Source of the DNA: Cladorhizidae sp. MBARI D1340-BT2
Taxonomy: Eukaryota; Porifera; Demospongiae; Poecilosclerida; Cladorhizidae
Reading direction: 5' to 3'
Length of the DNA stretch: 64,000 nucleotides
Assembly: GCA_028752905.1 (NCBI GenBank)
Contig: JAQNBH010000002.1
Span: 18,508,430 to 18,572,429, forward strand
Shown: positions 1-13,689 of the stretch, piece by piece
How positions within the stretch are numbered: the first letter of the stretch is position 1
Layout: each line of letters opens with the position of its first letter
Program-made: the position numbers and the translations under genes
The notes under the pieces: model-generated
What the model saw: only the letters and a program-made list of their open reading frames with translations
What the model was told of the DNA's origin: nothing
The model's database searches: none

Positions 1-1634
1 TTGTGGTGTGCACATCAAAGGAAAGACTTAGGATAGGTATTCCATAAGGCGTAAATATAGAGAAGCCGACAAGCAAGACCTATTTCCATGTGTGGACCGT
101 GTGTAGAGGATTTCCTTTGCAATATGTTGCTACAACACAGTAAAATCCTCCAGAAAACTGTGTCAACTAAGTTTTAAAATGTTAATCTGTTAACGTAGCC
201 ACCTATTCACAATCTGGCTGGACAACCCCTGACTCCCAGACCTGGATCCTGTTTCCAGGTGTAGGTCAGAGGACATTCATAATGCCACTGGTCAATCAGG
301 GTTGACCTGAGTGGTTTATGACCTCACATCAGCGACACTACATGTAATTAATAATCCAGGTTTCCAGGTGTGAGTCTGACTACATCCTTTACAGCTACCA
401 CTGGCCAATCAGGGTTGACCTGTGTGGTTTATGACCAAACAACATATAGATAATGGATACCATTAAACAGCCTCACTAATTATTCTACATAATTAATGAT
501 GTGGATGTTCCCAATTGTTGGGGAGATCCTCGACATGCTTGTCTGGTTGCAGCCACCCTGTCTTCCATAACCTGGATTCATGAAGAGACTCATGCACTTG
601 CTAGTCCCAACCACAATGTGAGGCAATGACCGCATTGTGTACCCAGGTTTAATTACGCACCCACACATCTGTGTGTGTGCCACTGGGTTTGATTGCTGCA
701 TGCAAATTGGTGTGCGCAAACAAGCAGATAGCGCTCCATGCCAGTCAGAAGCCATTAGCACTTCACACGTTCACGGAAGCATAATTGTGAGAATGTGTAA
801 GTGGTGTTGAAGGTAAATTAATATTTTTTCAATGTCAAAGTCGATGAACTACAGAACTGCACTGGGTCCTGAGCCATTAAAAAAAAAATAATAATAAAAT
901 TTAAAAAAATTGTATTTCAAATTCGTTCAAAATGCAAGTGCATCAGTTGTTGTTACATGAATCAGCTCTACTGAGATAAGCAATGTTTTGTTATATCTAC
1001 AATAAACAGCAAAGAAATCCCATTTAGGAGCGTCTCAACTACGAAAGGATTCATTTTGCTAAGCAAGGAGATCCAATCTAGGGCATCTCAAGGTCGAGGG
1101 ATTTAGGGTAGACCTCCGGTAGACAACAGGGCCTATGTAGCTTTCCCTCGTAGAAGTGCTTCCAGAAAGCACCAATTGGTCTGGAAGAGACGTGTACAAA
1201 ATGACAATCGCGATTGGTTGCCATTACCTTTCCACATCTCCCTCCCTTCCTCTACAAAAGCCCTGCATTCCTAAACTAGTAGTACGATGTTTAACAAGGA
1301 CTCGGCAACAGACGAGCATGTGCGGGTTACAAAGTCCAGCAAGATGTTGTTTCGCGTGACCAAGCAGAGAAATTTGTACCACAGCTTTCGTGAGATTCCT
1401 GTTTTCACGTCTTAAAAACTAGGTTGCTATAATTTATTGGTCGATTGCGTAAGTGCTTCATTGCTCATCCACTATACAACATGTGTACTTACTTGCATCG
1501 TGGTGAAGCTATGTTCCAGCGGCTATGTGTGGCCTGCAGGCATGATCATGGTCATGTATATGTCCTTGACGTCTGCTCTAATGACTCATCCAGTCAATAC
1601 AGACAGAGACTACAAAATATGCACGAAGCTCCAC
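1..1634. other. No gene recognised
   Basis: Unique-looking AT-rich sequence apart from the repeat near 230-480. The open frames in it are short (under 95 codons), lack recognisable domains and show no splice context. Nothing else supported. Confidence 0.5.
405..480 (+). repeat. Dispersed repeat with inverted copy at 3068-3135; local direct duplication with 230-330
   Basis: GTTGACCTGTGTGGTTTATG plus ATGG..CATTAAACAGCCTCACTA recurs in reverse orientation at 3068-3135. The segment 240-330 (TTTCCAGGTGTAGG, CAATCAGGGTTGACCTGAGT) is repeated at 360-440 with scattered changes. A small, old, dispersed family without coding content. Confidence 0.6.
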
Positions 1635-1802
1635 ACTTGTCTTGCACCTTTGCACTGCTCCTATCCGAATTAACCTTTCCAGCATTAATCAATTTTCCCC
1701 TTTAATTAACTTTTAACTACTTGTCTTGCACCTTTGCACTGCTCCTATCCGAATTAACCTTTCCAGCATTAATCAATTTTCCCCTTTAATTAACTTTTAA
1801 CT
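1635..1802. repeat. 84 bp direct duplication
   Basis: Copies 1635-1718 and 1719-1802 (begin ACTTGTCTTGCACCTTTGCA, end TTAATTAACTTTTAACT) are essentially identical, so this is a very recent tandem duplication. Confidence 0.9.
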
Positions 1803-2635
1803 AACTTCTACCTATTAAAGTGCGTATAAGCCTGCCAAAGGTACTGGCCTCTGAAGGTCTAGTGTGCATTACATATCGTAGTTCTAGTTTACAAAGAAGA
1901 CTACTATCTGTGTTGCATCGAGTTAAGTTTTGGAAACATTGGCATCCATAATTCATGTAATGCAGGGGTGGAGGAAGCGGTCTGGAAGGTCGGGAAATTG
2001 CCCAACCAATATAACTAAAATTCAAACTCGTTAACTTTAATGAGCATGTGTGGTACATGTCACCTTTCTTGTTAATAGGTAGGAGTGGGTTGGTACAAAG
2101 GAAATGGTCGTCTCTTTCACTTGCTCCCAATATCTATGATGGACGGGCCTGAAAAAACATGATGTATGCCATATCCTTCTGGTCTGTTTTCATGACGTTG
2201 GCTGTACATGCCTAGGTCTGGTTCTATTCTGATTCCAAGGTGGTCCAGTACCATTCTCCCCTCTCATTTGCCAAGTTCTGGCTTCTACAGGAAGCTGCAT
2301 GCCATAGGTGGTATGTATATGTGTGCACAGGAAGCTACCTTCACCTCCCTGCTAGGTGATATGTATATGTGTGCACACTGGGTGCTGTATTGTCTGAAGT
2401 GTCGAGGAGGTCTAGAGTGACGGATGAGGAGAATTGTGTATAAGCAGCCATAACCATACTTTTCCTCTATCAATGTCCTCGTATCTACCTCAATCAGTGC
2501 ACTCTTGGTGCTCAATTGGTGCTTTCTCCAATGAACAACTGGTAACTAAGAAACAGATGACAGCTGCAGTCTTATTGCTATTGCTTAAACCCAGAGAAAC
2601 CCTGCCTATATAGCTAGCTGTTCATAGTTGCCCAT
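1803..2635. other. No gene recognised
   Basis: Contains a small duplicated segment around 2300-2390 (GTATGTATATGTGTGCACA / GATATGTATATGTGTGCACA). Short frames only, without domains or splice support. Confidence 0.4.
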
Positions 2636-3062
2636 TTCCAGGCTATAAGTAGGTGTAAAAACCCATCACCAGGCTACAAGTAAGTGTAAAAACTCATTAC
2701 CAGGCTACAAGTATGTGTAAAAACCCATTACCAGGCTACAAGTAGGGTAAAAACCCATTACCAGGCTACAAGTAGGTGTAAAAACCTATTACCAGGCTTC
2801 AAGTAGGTGTAAATCCCCATTACCAGGCTACAAGTAGGTGTAAAAAGTTCCTATTACCAGGCTTCAAGTAGGTGTAAAGCCCCATTACCAGGCTACAAGT
2901 AGGGTAAAAACCTATTACCAGGCTACAAGTCCAGGCTACAAGTAGGTATAAAAACCTATTACCAGGGGGGGGGGGCTTCAAGTAGGTGTAAAGCCCCATT
3001 ACCAGGCTACAAGTAGGGTAAAAACCCATTACCCGGCTACAAGTAGGTGTAAAACTCATTTC
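2636..3062. repeat. 31 bp minisatellite, about 13-14 copies
   Basis: Unit ACCAGGCTACAAGTAGGTGT plus AAAAACCCATT, with length variants (AGTAGGG, a GGGGGGGGG tract near 2966) and CTTCAAG/CTACAAG variants. Confidence 0.85.
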
Positions 3063-3067
3063 CATGC

Positions 3068-3135
3068 TTACATGTAGTGAGGCTGTTAATGATCCTTAGG
3101 TAGAATATGTCATAAACCACACAGGTCAACATGAG
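3068..3135 (-). repeat. Inverted copy of the 405-480 dispersed repeat
   Basis: The minus strand reads GTTGACCTGTGTGGTTTATG, then AACAGCCTCACTACATGTAA, matching the repeat at 405-480. It directly follows the 31 bp minisatellite. Confidence 0.55.
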
Positions 3136-3187
3136 ATGTTTCCTGCAGCACTCTCTACCCTTGCCCAGCATTAAACAGTGGATGCTG

Positions 3188-3300
3188 TCATCATGTGACT
3201 CATCTTTCATCATGTGACCTTTCTTTCATCATGTGATCCATCTGTCATCAGGTGACCCATCTGTCATCATGCATGTGACCTGTCTGTCATCATGTGACAG
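3188..3300. repeat. About 20 bp repeat, 6 copies
   Basis: Degenerate units CATCATGTGACCCATCTGT with TTTCTTT and CATCTTT variants. Confidence 0.75.
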
Positions 3301-4150
3301 TGAAAAGCCGTCAGTGATGACAGATTGTCAAGCTTTCTTCACACACTCCAGACAGCATTTTCTCTGAGCTTCCAGACTTCCTGCTGGGCGGTCCAATTGA
3401 GGCAGGAATACCCAATTTTTCATTTTAGATATTAATAATAGTGTGTGGTCTAATCAAAGGCACCTTCTACCCCGGGGCACCTTCTAATTAAGGAAATAAG
3501 ATACCCGAGTTACCCACAAGCTTTCCTTCTTCTGATCAAATCCTTCTCCTGCTCAAAATAGGACGCAGGGTGTGTTTCTGACCACAACTGATCACCCACA
3601 GACACATCCATGCACTCAAAGAGATGGAGAGAGTTGTGTGTGGTTATCGCTTTGCTCTCTTCAGGGTTACGATGACATTTTCAGGAGGGGGGAGTAGACT
3701 AGCACTGAGCCTTCCCTATTGTGCCTTAGTATAGGATTAATGCCTTGTGTTGAGACTGCTTATCAGAAGACAAAGTCAGGGGAATACAGATGGCAGATAT
3801 TAATCAAGAGAATCGGCGTGAATCTAAATGGGATTTTCCACTGTACTCCAGTACGTGCCCATAATACACGGTATTGCACATACTCCTTCACATTGCGCTA
3901 AGTGATCGCTTTAATGAAACTATGGATGAAGCAGAGGTTGAAGAATGAATAAAAACTATCGGAAAAGAGCGATGCATGCCTCACAGAGACTGAAGGAGAG
4001 AAGAAAGAAAGATGGAAGGTAAGAAGTAAGGATAGCTAGGAAGATGGGCTGCAGCTGAATGTGAGAGTGCCCCCTCGGAAAAGAAAGGACCAGCAATGTT
4101 AGTCTTATATATTTAACTTTTCCTTTCTCCGTCGCACTTTCTCGTGCCTA
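3301..4150. other. No gene recognised
   Basis: Mixed sequence with a duplicated GGCACCTTCTA near 3459-3486. No domain or splice structure seen. Confidence 0.4.
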
Positions 4151-4154
4151 TTCA

Positions 4155-4470
<316 letters not shown>

Positions 4471-4875
4471 AAGCATATTCACTCGTTCCACACATCAAGA
4501 ACTAATGCTGTAGGAAATTGGTTGTAGAGTGATCCACTACCACAACTCAACGATCAAGTATATCAGTTACCATTGCAATGATACTTCACTAATGTAGAAG
4601 GCAATTACAACCTAACCTGCTTGCTCAATGGAGGACTAAAATACAATTACACTCTAACCTGCTTGCTCAATGGAGGACTAAGAATTAGATACAGCTTTAC
4701 TGACATAGCAATTGTCCTCTGTACAAAAGTTATTGGAACACACTGGCTTTGCAAATTAACTACATGTAACTATGTTTAATTAAAAGAAGTTCACAATTGT
4801 GATAACCGACACTACACCAAGTTTTAGTTGGTACATATCCCCTGGGAGTTGGAAAACTCTGCTAGAAACTGGACG
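4471..4875. other. Unique spacer with a short duplication
   Basis: CTAACCTGCTTGCTCAATGG plus AGGACTAA is repeated at about 4610 and 4652. No gene recognised. Confidence 0.5.
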
Positions 4876-7800
4876 GTGCACCAAGGTTAGAACCTGGGAC
4901 ACAGCACCAAGGTTAGAACCTGGGACACTGCACCAAGGTTAGAACCTGGGACACTGCACCAAGGTTAGAACCTGGGACACTGCACCAAGGTTAGAACCTG
5001 GGACACTGCACCAAGGTTAGAACCTGGGACACTGCACCAAGGTTAGAACCTGGGACACTGCACCAAGGTTAGAACCTGGGACACTGCACCAAGGTTAGAA
5101 CCTGAGACACTGCACCAAGGTTAGAACCTGGGACACTGCACCAAGGTTAGAACCTGGCACACTGCACCAAGGTTAGAACCTGAGACACTGCACCAAGGTT
5201 AGTACCTGGGACACTGCACCAAGGTTAGAACCTGGCACACTGCACCAAGGTTAGAACCTGGGACACTGCACCAAGGTTAGAACCTGGGACACTGCACCAA
5301 GGTTAGAACCTGGGACACTGCACCAAGGTTAGAACCTGGCACACTGCACCAAGGTTAGAACCTGAGACACTGCACCAAGGTTAGAACCTGGGACACTGCA
5401 CCAAGGTTAGAACCTGGGACACTGCACCAAGGTTAGAACCTGGGACACTGCACCAAGGTTAGAACCTGGGACACTGCACCAAGGTCAGAACCTGGGACAC
5501 TGCACCAAGGTTAGAACCTGGGACACTGCACCAAGGTTAGAACCTGGGACACTGCACCAAGGTTAGAACCTGGGACACTGCACCAAGGTTAGAACCTGAG
5601 ACACTGCACCAAGGTTAGAACCTGAGACACAGCACCAAGGTTAGAACCTGGGACACTGCACCAAGGTTAGAACCTGGGACACTGCACCAAGGTTAGAACC
5701 TGGGACACAGCACCAAGGTCAGAACCTGGGACACTGCACCAAGGTTAGAACCTGGCACACTGCACCAAGGTTAGAACCTGGGACACTGCACCAAGGTTAG
5801 AACCTGGGACACTGCACCAAGGTTAGAACCTGGGACACTGCACCAAGGTTAGAACCTGGGACACTGCACCAAGGTTAGAACCTGGGACACTGCACCAAGG
5901 TTAGAACCTGGGACACTGCACCAAGGTTAGAACCTGGGACACTGCACCAAGGTTAGAACCTGGGACACTGCACCAAGGTTAGAACCTGGGACACTGCACC
6001 AAGGTTAGAACCTGGGACACTGCACCAAGGTTAGAACCTGGGACACTGCACCAAGGTTAGAACCTGGGACACAGCACCAAGGTTAGAACCTGGGACACTG
6101 CACCAAGGTTAGAACCTGGGACACTGCACCAAGGTTAGAACCTGGGACACTGCACCAAGGTTAGAACCTGGGACACTGCACCAAGGTTAGAACCTGGGAC
6201 ACTGCACCAAGGTTAGAACCTGGGACACTGCACCAAGGTTAGAACCTGGGACACTGCACCAAGGTTAGAACCTGGGACACTGCACCAAGGTTAGAACCTG
6301 GGACACAGCACCAAGGTTAGAACCTGGGACACTGCACCAAGGTTAGAACCTGGGACACTGCACCAAGGTTAGAACCTGGGACACTGCACCAAGGTTAGAA
6401 CCTGGGACTCTGCACCAAGGTTAGAACCTGGGACACTGCACCAAGGTTAGAACCTGGGATACTGCACCAAGGTTAGAACCTGGGACACTGCACCAAGGTT
6501 AGAACCTGGGACACTGCACCAAGGTTAGAACCTGGGACACTGCACCAAGGTTAGTGGGACACTGCACCAAGGTTAGAACCTGGGACACTGCACCAAGGTT
6601 AGAACCTGGGACACTGCACCAAGGTTAGAACCTGGTACACTGCACCAAGGTTAGAACCCCAGGGGACACTGCACCAAGGTTAGAACCTGGGACACAGCAC
6701 CAAGGTTAGAACCTGGGACACAGCACCAAGGTTAGAACCTGGGACACTGCACCAAGGTTAGAACCTGGGACACTGCACCAAGGTTAGAACCTGGGACACT
6801 GCACCAAGGTTAGAACCTGGGACACTGCACCAAGGTTAGAACCTGGGACACTGCACAAAGGTTAGAACCTGGGACACAGCACCAAGGTTAGAACCTGGGA
6901 CACTGCACCAAGGTTAGAACCTGGGACACTGCACCAAGGTTAGAACCTGGGGCACTGCACCAAGGTTAGAACCTGGGACACTGCACCAAGGTTAGAACCT
7001 GGGACACTGCACCAAGGTTAGAACCTGGGACACTGCACCAAGGTTAGAACCTGGGACACTGCACCAAGGTTAGAACCCCAGGGGACACTGCACCAAGGTT
7101 AGAACCTGGGACACTGCACCAAGGTTAGAACCTGGCACACTGCACCAAGGTTAGAACCTGGGACACTGCACCAAGGTTAGAACCTGGCACACAGCACCAA
7201 GGTTAGAACCTGGGACACTGCACCAAGGTTAGAACCTGGGACACTGCACCAAGGTTAGAACCTGGGACACTGCACCCAGGTTAGAACCTGGGACACTGCA
7301 CCAAGGTTAGAACCTGAGACACTGCACCAAGGTTAGAACCTGGGACACTGCACCAAGGTTAGAACCTGGGACACTGCACCAAGGTCAGAACCTGGGACAC
7401 TGCACCAAGGTCAGAACCTGGGACACTGCACCAAGGTTAGAACCTGGGACACTGCACCAAGGTTAGTGGGACACAGCACCAAGGTTAGAACCTGGGACAC
7501 TGCACCAAGGTTAGAACCTGGGACACTGCACCAAGGTTAGAACCTGGGGCACTGCACCAAGGTTAGAACCTGGGACACTGCACCAAGGTTAGAACCTGGG
7601 ACACTGCACCAAGGTTAGAACCTGGGACACTGCACCAAGGTTAGAACCTGGGACACTGCACCAAGGTTAGAACCTGGGACACTGCACCAAGGTTAGAACC
7701 TGGGACACTGCACCAAGGTTAGAACCTGGGACACTGCACCAAGGTTAGAACCTGGGACACTGCACCAAGGTTAGAACCTGGGACACTGCACCAAGGTTAG

Positions 7801-8300
7801 AACCTGGGACACAGCACCAAGGTTAGAACCTGGGACACAGCACCAAGGTTAGAACCTGGGACACTGCACCAAGGTTAGAACCTGGGACACTGCACCAAGG
7901 TTAGAACCTGGGACACTGCACCAAGGTTAGAACCTGGGACACTGCACCAAGGTTAGAACCTGGGACACTGCACCAAGGTTAGAACCTGGGACACAGCACC
8001 AAGGTTAGTACCTGGGACACTGCACCAAGGTTAGAACCTGGAACACTGCACCAAGGTTAGAACCTGGGACACTGCACCAAGGTTAGAACCTGGGACACTG
8101 CACCAAGGTTAGAACCTGGGACACTGCACCAAGGTTAGAACCTGGCACACTGCACCAAGGTCAGAACCTGGGACACTGCACCAAGGTTAGAACCTGGGAC
8201 ACAGCACCAAGGTTAGAACCTGGGACTCTGCACCAAGGTTAGAACCTGGGACACAGCACCAAGGTTAGAACCTGGGACACCGCACCAAGGTTAGAACCTC
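4876..8300. repeat. 26 bp minisatellite, about 131 copies (3.4 kb)
   Basis: Unit GGTTAGAACCTGGGACACTG plus CACCAA. Most copies are identical; scattered single-base variants (ACAGCACC, GGCACAC, GAGACAC, GGTCAGAA) recur in several places, as expected from unequal exchange. A few units are shortened (GGTTAGTGGGACAC) or extended (AACCCCAGGGGACAC). Each unit holds the near-palindrome GGTTAGAACC. Stops occur in all frames. Confidence 0.95.
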
Positions 8301-9010
8301 ACTGAATTCGAATGAAAATAATGCGCATTAATGTGTATTATTCTGGTCCACCTCAATAGGTGGTTTGATGCAAATCAGAGCAACCAATTAAAGCATTCAA
8401 ATACAGTAACTATGCGAGTGTGCTTTGAAAAGAATTCCATTCACAAGTGTCTTCATGATGCTGCAGTTGGGAACTCTGGAGATAGCTGTATACTATCTGT
8501 GGCTTGTGGCCAAACTAGCTAGCTGGAGTAGCTAGCTAGACAGCTAGAGAACCGTTGCTATACGCCTGCATGTAGACTTCTGAAGTTTGTGCATTCATTG
8601 GTTCTGCTTTCCCTCAGCTCTCTCCTCTTTCTTCTCTGCGAAAATGTTTCCTGTGCATCTGGAGGTAGCTGTCAGCAAGAAAACGACGCAAAAACACACT
8701 CCATCTCAACTGGGTATGTTACTTTTTCTGTTGTAAAATGTATGTAGTAATTTTTTTATTTTATAATTCGCATGATGTTAATTAGGTATTAATGGAATCT
8801 GATATTGCCTGTTTATGTTTTTTAATAAAACAATTAAAATAATAATAATAATAATAAATTTTAATAACAACAACAACAACAACAATAATAATAATCAATA
8901 GTCCACAATGTAGTTAACCCTACAATATGCAGAGACACTAACATTATTATTATTTAATCATTCACTTAATGTATATATCGACCGCAAGCGAGTTTTAGTA
9001 CCTCATTACT
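8301..9010. other. Unique region with AAT/AAC microsatellite
   Basis: AT-rich, with AATAATAAT/AACAACAAC runs at 8837-8895. A possible small exon near 8644 is discussed among the rejected items. Confidence 0.4.
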
Positions 9011-9115
9011 CCTGATGGAGGCCAGAGCATCTAGCTGAAAGAAACTTCTAATGAGTACATTTAAGTTGATTATCAAGAAAGTCATTGTATCTGTACTGTC
9101 AACTGAGGGAGATTA
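9011..9115 (+). repeat. Dispersed hairpin repeat, copy A (diverged)
   Basis: CTGATGGAGGCCAGAGCATC followed by TAGCTGAAAGAAAC, then TTTAAGTTGATTATCAAGAA and TGTCAACTGAGGGAG. The order of blocks is that of the family, with mutations in both boxes (CTGATGG; GAAAG). Confidence 0.65.
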
Positions 9116-9289
9116 TTAGTATTATTACACATTATCAATATGATGATAATAATGATAATGACTATGATTATCACCATCATCATTATTGTGCTGTTGTTGT
9201 TGTTATTATTGGGTGTCCGGGTGTCCCACACAGAGCACCACTGCAGAGAGAAAGATTGGGAGTGAACAGATCAAGAGTGATAATGAATC

Positions 9290-9565
9290 CATAGGAGGAC
9301 AACTGCAGAGGGCAGGGGAAGGCCAAGAAACAATGCAGCTCCTTCTTAGGAAGACTGCAGGAGGGGCAGGGGAAGGCCAGTAAAATGCAGCTCCTTATTA
9401 GGAAGACTGCAGGGGAAGGCCAGGAAACAATGCAGCTCCTTATTAGGAAGACTGCAGGAGGGCAGGAGAAGGCCAGGAAAATGCAGCTCCTTATTAGGAA
9501 GACTGCAGGAGGGGCAGGGGAAGGCCAGGGCACAATGCAGGTCCTTATTAGGAATACCAGGAACA
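9290..9565. repeat. About 50 bp minisatellite, 5 copies
   Basis: Units built from ATGCAGCTCCTTATTAGGAA plus GACTGCAGGAGGGGCAGGGG and AAGGCCAGGA, with indels in the ACA and GGGC parts. Open frames on both strands are period artefacts. Confidence 0.8.
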
Positions 9566-9889
9566 GTACAAGCTGGTCAGAATTCTATTGAGCTTGCTCA
9601 ATCTAGCATAGAGCCAACTTTGCCTCCTGTGTAGAGAGAGGCCCTCATCAGATCCGGTTAATGATTTGGCCAAACTCCACAGCCTCCTGGACACTTACTG
9701 CACTAGGGAACACAAGTTGTAGCCATTGGTCTGTGATGGGGGAAAGCCATGCAATTCCCATTAGGCCTTCCCAGGTATTCAAACTAGCATAAGACTTTGC
9801 CACAGTCATTACACATAGCTGCCAATGGCCCAGGATCTTCCATTATTCACACTGCCTCAGGAACCAAGCTGGAACTCACCACCCAAGCC
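9566..9889. other. No gene recognised
   Basis: Unique sequence between two arrays, no open frame of note. Confidence 0.4.
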
Positions 9890-10885
9890 TTCATTAATAA
9901 CCAACCTTCAGTTAATGCACCAGCCTTCAGTTAATGAACCAGCCTTCAATTAATGTGCCAGCCTTCAGTTAATGCAACAGCCTTCAGTTAATGCACCAGC
10001 CTTCAGTTAATGAACCAGCCTTCAATTAATGTGCCAGCCTTCAGTTAATCACCAGCCTTCAGTTAATGAACCAGCCTTCAATTAATGCACCAGCCTCCAG
10101 TTAATGCACCAGCCTTTAATTAATGTGCCAGCCTTCAGTTAATCACCAGCCTTCAGTTAATGCACCAGCATTCAGTAAATGCACCAGCCTTCAGTTAATG
10201 CACCAGCCTTCGGTTAATGCATCAGCCTTCAGTTAATGCACCAGCCTCCAGTTAAAGAACTAGCCTTCAATTAATGTGCCAGCCTTCAGTTAATCACCAG
10301 CCTTCAGTTAATGAACCAGCCTTCAATTAATGCACCAGCCTCCAGTTAAATGCACCAGCCTTTAATTAATGTGCCAGCCTTCAGTTAATCACCAGCCTTC
10401 AGTTAATGCACCAGCATTCAGTAAATGCACCAGCCTTCAGTTAATGCACCAGCCTTCGGTTAATGCATCAGCCTTCAGTTAATGCACCAGCCTCCAGTTA
10501 ATGCACCAGCCTTTAATTAATGTGCCAGCCTTCAGTTAATCACCAGCCTTCAGTTAATGCACCAGCCTTCAGTTAATGCACCAGCCTTCAGTAAATGCAC
10601 CAGCCTTCAGTTAATGCACCAGCCTTCGGTTAATGCACCATCCTTCAGTTGCACCAGCCTTCAGTTAATGCACCAGCCTTCAGTTAATGCACCAGCCTTC
10701 AGTTGCACCAGCCTTCAGTTAATGCACCAGCCTTCAGTTAATGCACCAGCCTTCATCTAATGCACCAGCCTTCATCTAATGTACCAGCCTTCAGTTAATC
10801 ACCAGTCTCCAATTAGTGCACCAGCCTCCAGTTAATGTACTAGCCTCCAGTCAATGCACCCAATGCACCAGCCTCCATTTAGCAC
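9890..10885. repeat. 19 bp minisatellite with about 245 bp higher-order period
   Basis: Unit GCACCAGCCTTCAGTTAAT with AATGAACC, CAATTAATGTGCC, CTCCAGTTAA and CATTCAGTAAA variants. The order of variants from about 10021 is repeated from about 10266, giving a higher-order unit of about 13 monomers, with a partial third copy from about 10507. Confidence 0.9.
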
Positions 10886-11534
10886 ACAAGATTTAGCATC
10901 TGGTCCAGGCAATAAATGACAGATATATAATAATTGCTACCATGTAACAGGGTCCAGAGGGACATGCCAGGTGTCAGTTCCGTTGGACACGTCAGGATTC
11001 TGGAGAAACCAAGCGACAGATTATACATACAAAAATTAAAAACTTGCTACAACCAGATGGAGGACAGGGCCCACCAGCTAACTGCTCCCACTCCCAATGG
11101 CGTAAACCTTGGTAGTTTGTCCTCCTCACTGTTAAGAGTGCCATTACTGTAAAGTGCCATGGCCTCACTATTGTGACTCTTAGTCAGGTTCCCATCATGC
11201 TGTGTGAATAAGTCCCAGCGTGATGATTCATTAGTCAACCGTCATGTTGCGTGAACCTCTCTGATCTCACGCTTGTTACAAATATGGTTTGTGCATGCGG
11301 AATTAGAGGTGTGAGTTTATCCAGAAAATGATTTGTTATGTCCGTTTTCTTGCTGATTTCACTACAACCAGAATTTGCTAATTAGTTACGCTATGCAGGG
11401 GAACCACCGCCTACTTCAGCTCCCGGAAATGCCATTCCAGCAAAAACACGCAACCAAGTTAGTCGCGTTACTCCCACCCATTGATATAATCATGACCACA
11501 ACAGAGAGAACTGCATTCTTGAGGAAAACAAAAA
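10886..11534. other. No gene recognised
   Basis: Unique sequence. Frames of about 60-70 codons on both strands lack domains. Confidence 0.4.
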
Positions 11535-13292
11535 AGGTGTGGCATGTGGGACTGGATCCATTCCGTGTGGCACGTGGGACTGAATCCATTCCGTGTGGCA
11601 CGTGGGACTGGATCCATTCCGTGTGGCATGTGGGACTGGATCCATTCCGTGTGGCATGTGGGACTGGATCTCTTCTGTGTGGCATGTGGGACTGGATCCA
11701 TTCCGTGTGGCATGTGGGACTGGATCCATTCTGTGTGGCATGTGGGGCTGGATCCATTCCGTGTGGCATGTGGGACTGGATCCATTCTGTGTGGCATGTG
11801 GGACTGGATCCATTCTGTGTGGCATGTGGGACTGGATCCATTCTGTGTGGCATGTGGGACTGGATCCATTCTGTGTGGCATGTGGGACTGGATCCATTCT
11901 GTGTTGCATGTGGGACTGGATCCATTCTGTGTGGCATGTGGGACTGGATCCATTCTGTGTGGCATGTGGGACTGGATCCATTCTGTGTGGCATGTGGAAC
12001 TGGATCCATTCTGTGTGGCATGTGGGACTGGATCCATTCTGTGTGGCATGTGGGACTGGATCCATTCTGTGTGGCATGTGGGACTGGATGCATTCTGTGT
12101 GGCATGTGGGACTGGATCCATTCTGTGTTGCATGTGGGACTGGATCCATTCTGTGTGGCATGTGGGACTGGATCCATTCTGTGTGGCATGTGGGACTGGA
12201 TCCATTCTGTGTGGCATGTGGGACTGGATGCATTCTGTGTGGCATGTGGGACTGGATCCATTCTGTGTGGCATGTGGGACTGGATCCATTCTGTGTGGCA
12301 TGTGGGACTGGATCCATTCTGTGTGGCATGTGGGTCTGGATCCATTCTGTGTGGCATGTGGGACTGGATCCATTCTGTGTGGCATGTGGGACTGGATCCA
12401 TTCTGTGTGGCATGTGGGACTGGATCCATTCCGTGTGGCATGTGGGACTGGATCCATTCCGTGTGGCATGTGGGACTGGATCCATTCCGTGTGGCATGTG
12501 GGACTGGATCCATTCTGTGTGGCATGTGGGACTGGATCCATTCTGTGTGGCATGTGGGACTGGATCCATTCTGTGTGGCATGTGGGACTGGATCCATTCT
12601 GTGTGGCATGTGGGACTGGATCCATTCTGTGTGGCATGTGGGACTGGATCCATTCTGTGTGGCATGTGGGACTGGATCCATTCTGTGTGGCATGTGGGAC
12701 TGGATCCATTCTGTGTGGCATGTGGGACTGGATGCATTCTGTGTGGCATGTGGGACTGGATCCACTCTGTGTGGCATGTGGGACTGGATCCACTCTGTGT
12801 GGCATGTGGGACTGGATCCGTTCCGTGTGGCATGTGGGACTGGATCCATTCTGTGTGGCATGTGGGACTGGATCCATTCTGTGTGATGTGGGACTGGATC
12901 CATTCTGTGTGGCATGTGGGACTGGATCCATTCTGTGTGGTATGTGGGACTGGATCCATTCTGTGTGGCATGTGGGACTGGATCGATTCTGTGTGGCATG
13001 TGGGGCTGGATCGATTCTGTGTGGCATGTGGGACTGGATCCATTCTGTGTGGCATGTGGGACTGGATCCATTCTATGTGGCATGTGGGACTGGATCCATT
13101 CTGTGTGGCATGTGGGACTGGATCCATTCTGTGTGGCATGTGGGACTGGATCCATTCTGTGTGGCATGTGGGACTGGATCCATTCTGTGTGGCATGTTGG
13201 ACTGGATCCATTCCGTGTGGCATGTGGGACTGGATCCATTCTGTGTGGCACGTGGGACTGGATCCATTCTGTGTGGCATGTGGGACTGGATC
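11535..13292. repeat. 28 bp minisatellite, about 63 copies
   Basis: Unit GTGTGGCATGTGGGACTGGA plus TCCATTCT. Since 3 x 28 = 84, and the unit has no stop in several frames, open frames of 500-650 codons appear on both strands at once. They encode the same short peptides in different frames and are not evidence of a gene. C/T variation at TTCYGT clusters at the two ends and around 12430-12490. Confidence 0.95.
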
Positions 13293-13689
13293 CTATTCCT
13301 GCATGGAGAATAGCAGAATGGATCGGGCCAACGTAATCCACTTCACAGCATTTTCTTTGGTTCAACCGCTGCTACTGTGCAGTGTCTGAAGGTCGTATAT
13401 TTCACTCGACGCAGCATAAATCAATGCGAATTTTGTGTAGGTGTGCTCCACCTTGAAATGAGTTTAATGGCTGACTTGCGCGGCAAGTTTATTTCTCTGA
13501 AAAATGAAAAGAAGTTTTAATTGAATCATTCACACATCGTTACAAAGTTTTGCCGATGAGCTAAAGACAACTGCACCAGCAGTTTTTGGCTGGCTTCAAG
13601 CCTATTGTTTGGATTCCACACATAAGTGCTGACATTCGTTGCCGGGAAATTAAAGGTGTTGACCAATAAGAAGACAATTTTAATTAAGA
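13293..13689. other. Flank of the second hAT relic
   Basis: Probably the 3' non-coding part of the hAT relic on the minus strand, but no terminal inverted repeat could be identified. Confidence 0.35.

Noticed and set aside
4876..8300. CRISPR array
   Set aside because: Repeats are contiguous without spacers, and the window is eukaryotic.
8644..8713. Small first exon (MFPVHLEVAVSKKTTQKHTP) with donor GTATGT
   Set aside because: The only nearby acceptor giving a long frame (about 9232) is in the wrong phase; 23 codons alone are not enough.
11375..13389. Open frames of 500-650 codons on both strands
   Set aside because: They are produced by a stop-free 28 bp repeat read in all phases, overlap each other on both strands and have no splice or start context.
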